Assembly (NCBI GenBank): GCA_020859965.1 | Contig: JAJBVF010000547.1 | Coordinates: 1 to 7,920, forward strand | Length of the DNA stretch: 7,920 nt | From: Clostridiales bacterium | GTDB lineage: Bacteria; Bacillota; Clostridia; Lachnospirales; Lachnospiraceae | Reading direction: 5' to 3' | Shown: in pieces, positions 1 through 5,657 of the stretch | Numbering within the stretch: the stretch's first letter is position 1 | Layout: the number at the start of each line of letters is the position of its first letter | Made by a program: the position numbers and the translations under genes | Notes under the pieces: model-generated | Told to the model about the DNA's origin: nothing | The model's database searches: none | Seen by the model: the letters and a program-made list of their open reading frames with translations, nothing else

Positions 1-486
1 GAAGGAGCAAAGGATAACAATATCAATTATTATCTGGGATTGTGTGAGCAGAATCTGGGAAATGAGGCAAAGGCGGTGGAATATCTGGAGCGGGCGGCTG
101 CCGGAGACGAGGAGCCGGCAAGCGCGATGTATTACAACGACCAGCCGGCGGATCTGATCCTGTATGAGGGACTGGCAAACCGTGCCCTCGGAAGAGAAGA
201 AAAAGCGAGCTCCCGCTTCTACAAGCTGATCAGCTATGGGGAAAAACATTATTATGATCAGGTGAAGATTGATTACTTTGCGGTATCTTTGCCGGATCTG
301 CAGCTGTTTGATGAAGATCTTACTGTGCGCAATCGTGCTCACTGTGAGTATCTGATCGCGCTCGGGAGCTGCGGAATCGGGGATCTGGAACGCGCAGCAA
401 AGTGCTTTGACTCAGTTCTGCAAATTGACTGCGCACATGCGGGCGCCATTTTACACAAACAATTATTTCTGGATGAGATGAGGTAA
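1..486 (+). CDS. C-terminal TPR region of a DUF5107-like protein (5' end outside the window)
   Basis: The reading frame is open from base 1, so only the last 161 residues are present. The TTG at 40 is internal, not a start. Three helix-turn-helix units fit tetratricopeptide repeats: one around NYYLGLCEQNLGN, one around LILYEGLANRALGRE and one around HCEYLIALGSCGIGDLERA. The segment ASAMYYNDQPADLILYEGLA and the later KIDYFAVSLPDLQLFDEDL resemble, from memory, the C-terminal part of large clostridial proteins that join a DUF5107 (mutarotase-like beta-sandwich) domain to TPRs. That N-terminal domain cannot be seen here. The next gene begins 66 bases after the stop on the same strand and also encodes a mutarotase-like protein, which supports a shared carbohydrate-related operon. 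The TPR call is firm. The DUF5107 assignment is an inference from family resemblance, and the substrate is unknown. Confidence 0.72.
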   Translation, partial: EGAKDNNINYYLGLCEQNLGNEAKAVEYLERAAAGDEEPASAMYYNDQPADLILYEGLANRALGREEKASSRFYKLISYGEKHYYDQVKIDYFAVSLPDLQLFDEDLTVRNRAHCEYLIALGSCGIGDLERAAKCFDSVLQIDCAHAGAILHKQLFLDEMR

Positions 487-552
487 GTCTTCGCAGGTTA
501 ACGACAGCTGGTTTTACTATCTGGTATTTTCAGTGACAGGCGGAAGAGAGGC

Positions 553-1620
553 ATGATGGATAGAAGCATGAAAAAAAGCCCGGTGGGTTGCTGCGAAGAA
601 CAGCAGCTGAAGATATGGAAAGAAAAGTGGCGCGGCCAACATGTGGTTGTGCTGGAGAATAAAAGGATGCGGGTGACTATTCTGCCGGCACTGGGAGGCA
701 AGCTGGCATCTGTCATTCTGAAACGGGAGAAATATCCGGATTTTGAGCTGGCAGCGCAGCCGGAGCGGTTTGCCTACCGCATACCGGAGCGCGATACCAA
801 ATTCGCCGCATGCGATGCCTCCGGGATTGATGATGCGTTCCCGACGATCGACCCCGGCATTCTGCCGGGGGAAGCCGGCAGATTTTCTTATACAGATCAC
901 GGGGAAATCTGGCGAAGCTCCTTTTCTTCGGATATTTGCGGCGACAGTCTTGTTTTGGAATATAAAAGTGAAGAGAATTCATTTTTCTACCGCAAGCGCG
1001 TGCTTCTTCTGGAACAGGGGATTCGGCTTCAGTGGCGCATTTTGAATACGGGCGATGTGCCGTTCCCCTTTCTCTGGACGATGCATGGCCTGGTGCGCTA
1101 TGAGGAGGATATGGAGCTTTTATATCCGGAAGAAATCCGGAGCTTCCTGAATGTGCTGGATGGCCCGGAGCTTGGGGAAGCTGGTGCAGAGCATCCAACC
1201 GGAAAAGAACGCATGTCGGGTACAGAGAATAATACCTGGGCGAAAGACCCGACCGGGGTAAGGGTTCCGGATGCAGAGGCCTGGGATTTTCATCGCGTGC
1301 CGTCCGCGGACTCTGTCACACAGCTGAAATATTATGCAGCCGGAAAAGTGAAAAGCGGTTGGTGCGGATATTTCTATCCCGGGTCGGAGGTCCGCTGCAC
1401 GCTTCGCTACGATGCGGAAAAGCTGCCATGGCTGGGCATGTGGATCACTGCGGGGGGCTTCCGCGGGGATTACAACTGTGCATGGGAGCCGTCTACCGGT
1501 TTTTATGACGGAGTAGAACAGGCGCTTCACACAGATACCCTGCGTGTGCTGCGTCCGGGGGAAGAATTTGAATTCTGGGCGGAGTACGATCTGGAGACGT
1601 GCCACGAGCATTGCCATTGA
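553..1620 (+). CDS. Galactose-mutarotase-like (aldose 1-epimerase superfamily) protein
   Basis: This 355-residue soluble protein has no signal peptide and matches the usual length of aldose 1-epimerase superfamily members. The pattern fits that beta-sandwich family: PALGGKLASV near residue 45, DHGEIW with His116, LWTMHGL with His178, and WITAGGFRGDYNCAWEPSTG with Glu312 near the C-terminus. Mutarotases use two histidines and a C-terminal glutamate to interconvert alpha and beta sugar anomers. That these three residues are the catalytic set is an inference from order and context. Residues about 205-240 (rich in Gly, Glu and Thr) look like a variable loop. Two ATGs stand in tandem at 553 and 556; the purine stretch GGAAGAGAGG (542-551) fits 556 slightly better than 553. 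It is probably co-transcribed with the upstream TPR gene. It could be a sugar-binding or lyase-like member rather than a true epimerase. Confidence 0.75.
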   Translation: MMDRSMKKSPVGCCEEQQLKIWKEKWRGQHVVVLENKRMRVTILPALGGKLASVILKREKYPDFELAAQPERFAYRIPERDTKFAACDASGIDDAFPTIDPGILPGEAGRFSYTDHGEIWRSSFSSDICGDSLVLEYKSEENSFFYRKRVLLLEQGIRLQWRILNTGDVPFPFLWTMHGLVRYEEDMELLYPEEIRSFLNVLDGPELGEAGAEHPTGKERMSGTENNTWAKDPTGVRVPDAEAWDFHRVPSADSVTQLKYYAAGKVKSGWCGYFYPGSEVRCTLRYDAEKLPWLGMWITAGGFRGDYNCAWEPSTGFYDGVEQALHTDTLRVLRPGEEFEFWAEYDLETCHEHCH

Positions 1621-1662
1621 CGACGCTTTTACAGTAAATTATAAGAAAACCTTAATGAATAA

Positions 1663-1691
1663 TTGACATGAATTTAACCGGCTTCTGTTAA
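1663..1691 (+). promoter_or_regulatory. Weak candidate promoter (TTGACA, 17-base spacer, TGTTAA)
   Basis: A perfect -35 hexamer TTGACA (1663-1668) is followed after 17 bases by TGTTAA (1686-1691), which matches only three of six -10 positions. The -10 lies at the edge of the left arm of the long hairpin at 1676-1732, so a transcript from here would start inside that hairpin. It may be fortuitous. Confidence 0.3.
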
Positions 1692-1735
1692 ACTGAGAAA
1701 AAGTATTGTGTTTTTCGGTACAGAAGCCGGTTTTG
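1676..1735 (+). terminator. Long bulged hairpin, likely terminator of the mutarotase operon
   Basis: AACCGGCTTCTGT (1676-1688) pairs perfectly over 13 bp with ACAGAAGCCGGTT (1720-1732). After a three-base bulge (1689-1691) the stem continues for about 9 bp, ACTGAGAAA (1692-1700) with TTTTTCGGT (1711-1719), including two G-U pairs, and closes on a 10-base loop. TTTT (1731-1734) overlaps the stem end. It sits 56 bases after the mutarotase stop, which fits intrinsic termination, but the T-run is short and the stem unusually long. Confidence 0.6.
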
Positions 1736-1744
1736 TGTTATAAT
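1736..1744 (+). promoter_or_regulatory. Extended -10 promoter for the two-component operon
   Basis: TGTTATAAT is a perfect extended -10 element (TGn plus TATAAT at 1739-1744). No good -35 lies 16-18 bases upstream, as is typical of extended -10 promoters. The predicted start near 1751 gives a leader of about 120 bases before the regulator start at 1870. It begins directly after the upstream terminator. Confidence 0.6.
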
Positions 1745-1794
1745 CATTTAGTATGATGTTGCCGGGAAAACTGTTTCAATATAGGAAATTTTGT

Positions 1795-1853
1795 TCCGGT
1801 ATATCATATCCGGAGATACAGGCACAGGCGCGATCCCCATAAGTGATCTGCGC
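1795..1853 (+). promoter_or_regulatory. Inverted repeats in the leader of the response regulator gene
   Basis: TCCGG (1795-1799) and CCGGA (1810-1814) form a 20-base operator-like inverted repeat. Next, GCGCGATC (1828-1835) pairs with GATC-GCGC (1845-1853, one bulged T) across a 9-base loop, ending three bases before the ribosome binding site. They could be an operator or a leader hairpin affecting translation. No regulatory role is shown. Confidence 0.3.
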
Positions 1854-1855
1854 GG

Positions 1856-1862
1856 AAAGGAG
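1856..1862 (+). promoter_or_regulatory. Ribosome binding site that fixes the regulator start at 1870
   Basis: AAAGGAG at 1856-1862 lies seven bases from the ATG at 1870 but only one base from the in-frame ATG at 1864, and it is downstream of the in-frame GTG at 1843. Only 1870 has normal spacing, and MYNILVCDD is the usual start of this regulator family. Confidence 0.8.
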
Positions 1863-1869
1863 AATGCGT

Positions 1870-2571
1870 ATGTACAACATTCTGGTATGCGATGATGAAA
1901 AGGAGATCGTGGATGCGATCGAGATTTACCTGGTGCAGGAAGGATTTCACGTGATGAAAGCTTATGATGGGGAACAGGCGCTTGACATTCTGAGACAGCA
2001 GGAGATTCATCTGCTGATTCTGGATCTGATGATGCCGAAGATGGACGGGATCCACGCGATCATGAAGATACGGGAGACGAGCAGTATACCGATCATCATT
2101 CTTTCTGCTAAGACGCAGGATACAGACAAGGTACTTGGGTTGAATCTGGGGGCGGATGATTATGTCGCGAAGCCGTTCAATCCGCTGGAGCTGATCGCGC
2201 GGGTAAAGTCACAGATCCGCCGTTATACGAATTTTGGGGCGGCCGCTGAGCCGGTAAATTCAGAGACCATTTATACTACGGGAGGGCTTGCAATCAATGA
2301 CGACCGCAAGGAAGTTACGGTAGACGGGGAGCTGGTGAAGCTTACACGGATCGAATACAATATTCTTCTGTTTCTGGTAAAGAATAAAGGAAAGGTGTTC
2401 TCAATCGATCAGATTTATGAGGAGATCTGGAAGGAAGAGGCTTTTGGCGCGGATAATACGGTCACCGTACACATTCGCCATATCAGGGAAAAGATTGAGA
2501 TCGATCCGAAAAATCCGAAATACCTTAAAGTCATCTGGGGTATTGGTTATAAGGTGGAGAATATTCAGTGA
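1870..2571 (+). CDS. OmpR/VanR-type response regulator
   Basis: This is a 233-residue cytoplasmic transcription factor of a two-component system. The N-terminal receiver domain (about 2-118) shows the acidic pair Asp8-Asp9, the phosphoacceptor Asp52 in LDLMMPKMDG, the switch Ser79 in ILSAK and Lys101 in AKPF, so it has the full set needed for phosphotransfer. A linker (about 119-132) leads to a winged-helix DNA-binding domain (about 133-233) with LTRIEYNILLFLV, a recognition-helix region NTVTVHIRHIREKIE and the wing signature VIWGIGYK. Length and domain order are standard for OmpR-family regulators, and overall it resembles the clostridial VanR-like subgroup. It overlaps the downstream kinase by four bases, so the pair is almost certainly translationally coupled. 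Target genes are unknown: no drug-resistance, transporter or peptide gene lies next to it in this window. Confidence 0.95.
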   Translation: MYNILVCDDEKEIVDAIEIYLVQEGFHVMKAYDGEQALDILRQQEIHLLILDLMMPKMDGIHAIMKIRETSSIPIIILSAKTQDTDKVLGLNLGADDYVAKPFNPLELIARVKSQIRRYTNFGAAAEPVNSETIYTTGGLAINDDRKEVTVDGELVKLTRIEYNILLFLVKNKGKVFSIDQIYEEIWKEEAFGADNTVTVHIRHIREKIEIDPKNPKYLKVIWGIGYKVENIQ

Positions 2572-4964
2572 GACGACTGATCTATAAAAAGCAGATAAAA
2601 GTACTTTTGATTTTTTTGCAGGCTCTGGCAGCGGGAGGGATCGCTTTTTGTCTGGTCAGCATCAGCTTCTGGATGGAAGATTCTTTTGACCTGGCGGAGC
2701 TCTCCCGGACTTATGAGGAGTCTGAGCTGTTTTTTCAGCAGGTGGATCAGATGCTTTCCGACAAGATCCGGGGGCAGGATAATGAGCGGCTGCTTGAGAC
2801 AGACGGAGAATTTGACCGCGATAAACAGGTGGATATTCAGTCCTACAATGAAGCCGGCAATGCGGTTCAGGACATGAACACCACATATTTGTTGGGGGAT
2901 CTGCTCGATTTTTATGAGAATGGCGGCTGGCAGAATCTGTATGATGCGCTGGAGGCAGCCAGAACGGATAGCAGCCGAAGTGTTGGAGAACAGCTGGATG
3001 AACAGGCGGAGACACTGGAGACGATTACTCCTGTTACAGGCATTACCCTTGCGGAATGCTCCCGCTGGTATACCGATTCTGCAGGATACGTGGAGGAAAT
3101 GTACACGAAGCTGGAGGAAGTGACTGCAGACCTGTACGAGCGGTATGAGGAATATACGACGGTACAGGATGAAAGCTGGTCTTCGGAAGCACCGTCCAAT
3201 CTGCTCTATTATATTGAAAACACTTCTACTGGTGAGATTTATACGAATACAGGAGCCGAGAGCTGCGAAGAAGCCATTGCCGCTGCAATGGCGGATGAGA
3301 ATTACGTCAGCCTTTACGAGGGCGAGCGCAGTTTTAATATCGTGGTGACGAATCCGGACCGGATTCTGAACACCGAGGCTTCGGAATGGTTCCTTCAGGA
3401 GCAGTTTACAGACACAAATGAAAAAATATATCTGGCGGTCGATACCTCCTATCCTGTGAGTGATGATCTGCAGACCTGGGCGGATTATTATGCGCGCAGA
3501 GAGATTATCGTACGGAATGCTGCTATTGGGGGAGCTGCCTACGTCGTGCTTCTGGTGTTTTGTTTTGTATGTTCCCTGCTCGGAGCCGGGCAGAAAGAAA
3601 AGAATGGCCCAGCCAGACTTTTGCGGATCGATCTGATACCAACTGAACTTGCGGCAGGTATTTATCTGATAGCCACAATCCTTTACCTGATGGTGCTTTC
3701 CGAATGGTCCGGGGTGACACATTTCCTTCCGGGACAGGAAAAATATCAGGCGGTAGCAGCAGTAGCATCCGCGTGGCTTGTATTTTTATCTGCATGTCTG
3801 GGTTTTGTGCGGCGGCTGCGGTGTGGGAGTTTGTGGACGAATTCAGTCATGCGCACCCTGATCCGGACATGGCAGAAGGTCGGATCTTCGCGTGCTGCTT
3901 CCGGGCAGCTGATCATATTTTATATTGGATTTTTTGTCCTGAATTTTCTGTTGCTTCTCTTATTTGGAAGAAGCGGATTGCTTCCGGTGGTATTGCTTGA
4001 CATGGCGGTGCTTTTGTATCTGATGCGGGATATGGCGGGAAAACAGAATGTTTACGAAGGTATCCACCAGCTTTCACAGGGGGATCTCAAATACCGGATC
4101 GATACATCGGCGCTTCAGGGGGAATCCCGCAAGATGGCGGAGGCGGTCAATGAGATGGGAGACAGCCTGTGTGAGGCTCTGGAAGCAATCGTAAAAAACG
4201 AACGTCTGAAGGCGGAACTGATCACAAATGTATCCCACGATCTGAAGACACCGCTTACTTCAATCGTAAACTATGTGGATCTTCTGAAACGGGAGGAACT
4301 GCCGGATGAGAAGGTTCGCGGATATGTAGAGATACTGGATCAGAAATCGCAGCGCCTCAAACAGCTCACGGAAGATCTGGTAGAGGCCAGTAAGATCAGT
4401 TCCGGTAATATTGAGCTGGAAATTGTGCGCATACAGGTACAGAGTATGCTGATGCAGGCATGCGGTGAATTTGAGGAGCGGTTTGAAGAGCATGGACTTC
4501 ACCTCTCCTGGCAGATGGAAAAGGAACCGTTGTTTATTCTGGCTGACGGCCGTCAGCTCTGGCGTATACTGGAGAATCTGCTGGGAAATATCGTGAAATA
4601 CGCAAAAGCAGATACGGAAGTTCAGGTGAGTCTGCAGCTATGTGATGGAGAACGTTCTGAAAGCAAGGATCGGATGCCGGATCATAAGGAAGCTTCCGGC
4701 GAAGCTATGCGGCGAAAGAAAGCAGGAGAAGTGGTGATCACACTTCAGAATGTCCCGAAGGAGAAGATTACTGTCGAGGCGGATGAACTGACCGGACGTT
4801 TTGTCCGCGGAGATGCAAGCCGCAGCACAGAGGGCAGCGGCCTGGGGTTGTCGATCGCAAAGAACCTGGCGGAATTGCTGGACGGACGGCTGGAGCTTTC
4901 GACAGAGGATGGCCTGTTTACAGCAAGTCTTTCCTTTCCTGCGGCCGGTGACGAAAGCATTTGA
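2568..4964 (+). CDS. Membrane sensor histidine kinase with a large extracellular domain
   Basis: This 798-residue kinase starts at GTG (2568), inside the regulator's stop. AAGGTGGAG at 2551-2559 provides the ribosome binding site. A first membrane helix (about 12-35) is followed by an acidic extracellular domain (about 36-316). About five more hydrophobic segments come next (roughly 317-340, 355-378, 394-415, 447-468, 469-486), then a HAMP-like linker with LSQGDLKYRI. The dimerisation domain carries the H-box NVSHDLKTPLTS, with phospho-accepting His557. The ATPase domain has the N-box ENLLGNIVKYA (Asn670, Asn674) and the glycine-rich GSGLGLSIAKNLAELLDG from Gly756. The usual DxGxG G1 box is not recognisable, and FVRGDASRSTEG precedes the last motif, a pattern I associate with clostridial VanS-like kinases. 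A hydrophilic insertion (about 691-720) lies in the ATPase domain. The signal sensed is unknown. It should phosphorylate the adjacent regulator. Confidence 0.93.
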   Translation: MRRLIYKKQIKVLLIFLQALAAGGIAFCLVSISFWMEDSFDLAELSRTYEESELFFQQVDQMLSDKIRGQDNERLLETDGEFDRDKQVDIQSYNEAGNAVQDMNTTYLLGDLLDFYENGGWQNLYDALEAARTDSSRSVGEQLDEQAETLETITPVTGITLAECSRWYTDSAGYVEEMYTKLEEVTADLYERYEEYTTVQDESWSSEAPSNLLYYIENTSTGEIYTNTGAESCEEAIAAAMADENYVSLYEGERSFNIVVTNPDRILNTEASEWFLQEQFTDTNEKIYLAVDTSYPVSDDLQTWADYYARREIIVRNAAIGGAAYVVLLVFCFVCSLLGAGQKEKNGPARLLRIDLIPTELAAGIYLIATILYLMVLSEWSGVTHFLPGQEKYQAVAAVASAWLVFLSACLGFVRRLRCGSLWTNSVMRTLIRTWQKVGSSRAASGQLIIFYIGFFVLNFLLLLLFGRSGLLPVVLLDMAVLLYLMRDMAGKQNVYEGIHQLSQGDLKYRIDTSALQGESRKMAEAVNEMGDSLCEALEAIVKNERLKAELITNVSHDLKTPLTSIVNYVDLLKREELPDEKVRGYVEILDQKSQRLKQLTEDLVEASKISSGNIELEIVRIQVQSMLMQACGEFEERFEEHGLHLSWQMEKEPLFILADGRQLWRILENLLGNIVKYAKADTEVQVSLQLCDGERSESKDRMPDHKEASGEAMRRKKAGEVVITLQNVPKEKITVEADELTGRFVRGDASRSTEGSGLGLSIAKNLAELLDGRLELSTEDGLFTASLSFPAAGDESI

Positions 4965-5001
4965 TATGTATAAAATTTCTGTGAAATTCAATCGCTATCC
5001 G

Positions 5002-5030
5002 TTGACATTCCTCAGAATTGGGTTTATGTT
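5002..5030 (+). promoter_or_regulatory. Promoter candidate TTGACA-17-TATGTT
   Basis: TTGACA (5002-5007) is a perfect -35. After a 17-base spacer, TATGTT (5025-5030) matches four of six -10 positions. Transcription would start near 5037, within the hairpin at 5034-5055, so a transcript would carry the next structures and could run into the zinc-ribbon gene at 5234. Confidence 0.45.
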
Positions 5031-5033
5031 TTT

Positions 5034-5059
5034 GGAAACGACATTCGTCGTTTCCTTTT
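5034..5059 (+). terminator. Hairpin with T-run, probable terminator of the two-component operon
   Basis: GGAAACGAC (5034-5042) and GTCGTTTCC (5047-5055) form a perfect 9-bp stem with loop ATTC, followed by TTTT (5056-5059). It begins 69 bases after the kinase stop. The short T-run and the promoter-like hexamers just upstream leave open that it is a 5' hairpin of a new transcript instead. Confidence 0.6.
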
Positions 5060-5063
5060 GCGC

Positions 5064-5103
5064 CAACCGCAAGGCTGCGAAGCAGTCATTCCATATGCGG
5101 TTG
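5064..5103 (+). other. Nested stem-loop in intergenic sequence
   Basis: CAACCGCA (5064-5071) pairs perfectly with TGCGGTTG (5096-5103). Inside it, GGCTGC (5073-5078) pairs with GCAGTC (5082-5087), with one G-U pair, around a GAA loop. The nesting suggests selection on RNA or DNA structure rather than coding. No known riboswitch or ncRNA family was recognised. Confidence 0.4.
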
Positions 5104-5115
5104 TGTGCATCGGAT

Positions 5116-5150
5116 TATAGTGAACGATAAATTTTTTATCGTTTACTATA
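5116..5150 (+). repeat. 16-bp inverted repeat (hairpin or operator) upstream of the zinc-ribbon gene
   Basis: The arms TATAGTGAACGATAAA (5116-5131) and TTTATCGTTTACTATA (5135-5150) are complementary at all 16 positions if one G-U pair is counted, with a three-base TTT loop. The stem is AT-rich and no T-run follows, so it is a poor intrinsic terminator. Both arms contain TATA-type hexamers. A protein-binding palindrome or the end of a small dispersed element fits better. The rest of the gap to 5233 shows only a minor inverted repeat, ACAGT (5183-5187) with ACTGT (5196-5200). Confidence 0.65.
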
Positions 5151-5233
5151 ACAATCATTCAGAGGCAGATTCGGGGGTCAAAACAGTTACGGAGTACTGT
5201 CCTGAAGTAATCATGGAATGCGAGGCGGACGAA

Positions 5234-5629
5234 ATGAGAAGAAGATTTGAGGAGTTTATGTCTGGAAGGTATGGCACGGATGACCTTTCCAAATTTATGC
5301 TGGCGGTATGCCTGGTGCTGCTGGTGGTAAATCTGTTTACCAATCAGCCGTTGATTTATTTTCTCGAATTGGTCATCCTGGTTCTTATCTATTACAGGAA
5401 GTTTTCAAGTAATTATGTGAAGCGCAGTGAGGAGAATGAGAAATATCTTGACATTGTGCAGGACATCAGAGGACGATTCCAGAAGGCCGGGAGACGTGCT
5501 TCCCAGTCTAAAGATTATCATATTTATAAATGTCCATCCTGCGGCCAGAAAATACGGATTCCGCGCGGAAAAGGAAAGATTTGTATTACCTGTCCGAAGT
5601 GTCATACGGAGTTTCAGAAAAAGAGCTGA
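5234..5629 (+). CDS. Small two-TM membrane protein with a C-terminal zinc ribbon
   Basis: The ATG at 5234 gives 131 residues. GAGGCGG (5222-5228) is a modest ribosome binding site five bases away. An in-frame ATG at 5213 would add seven residues and has weaker support. The open frame continues upstream to 5018 but runs through the structured non-coding block. Residues 1-20 (MRRRFEEFMSGRYGTDDLSK) are basic and amphipathic. Two short hydrophobic segments follow at about 21-37 and 39-54, then a charged cytoplasmic region. The tail is a zinc ribbon: Cys100-x2-Cys103 and Cys120-x2-Cys123 around a basic KIRIPRGKGK loop, with an extra Cys118. It resembles conserved small Lachnospiraceae proteins that I know only as hypothetical. 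It is the first gene of the cluster, 28 bases before the DUF5685 gene. Membrane location and zinc binding are inferred from the motifs. Function is unknown. Confidence 0.85.
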   Translation: MRRRFEEFMSGRYGTDDLSKFMLAVCLVLLVVNLFTNQPLIYFLELVILVLIYYRKFSSNYVKRSEENEKYLDIVQDIRGRFQKAGRRASQSKDYHIYKCPSCGQKIRIPRGKGKICITCPKCHTEFQKKS

Positions 5630-5657
5630 GAAAATCGGATAAGAAGAGCGGATAATT

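Noticed and set aside
1843..1869. Earlier starts for the response regulator (GTG 1843, ATG 1864)
   Set aside because: The GTG is upstream of the ribosome binding site, and 1864 is only one base after it. The start at 1870 gives the normal receiver N-terminus.
2565..3722. 385-residue open frame antisense to the kinase gene
   Set aside because: It lies fully opposite a confident kinase gene in a matching codon register, has no plausible ribosome binding site context, and its translation has no recognisable domain.
4974..4988. AATTTC/GAAATT mini-hairpin just after the kinase stop
   Set aside because: The stem is six AT-rich pairs and no T-run follows. The stronger hairpin at 5034 better explains termination.
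5018..5233. N-terminal extension of the zinc-ribbon protein to 5018
   Set aside because: The extension translates the hairpin-rich block into a composition unlike the rest of the protein. The ATG at 5234 has a ribosome binding site and begins the part that looks family-conserved.
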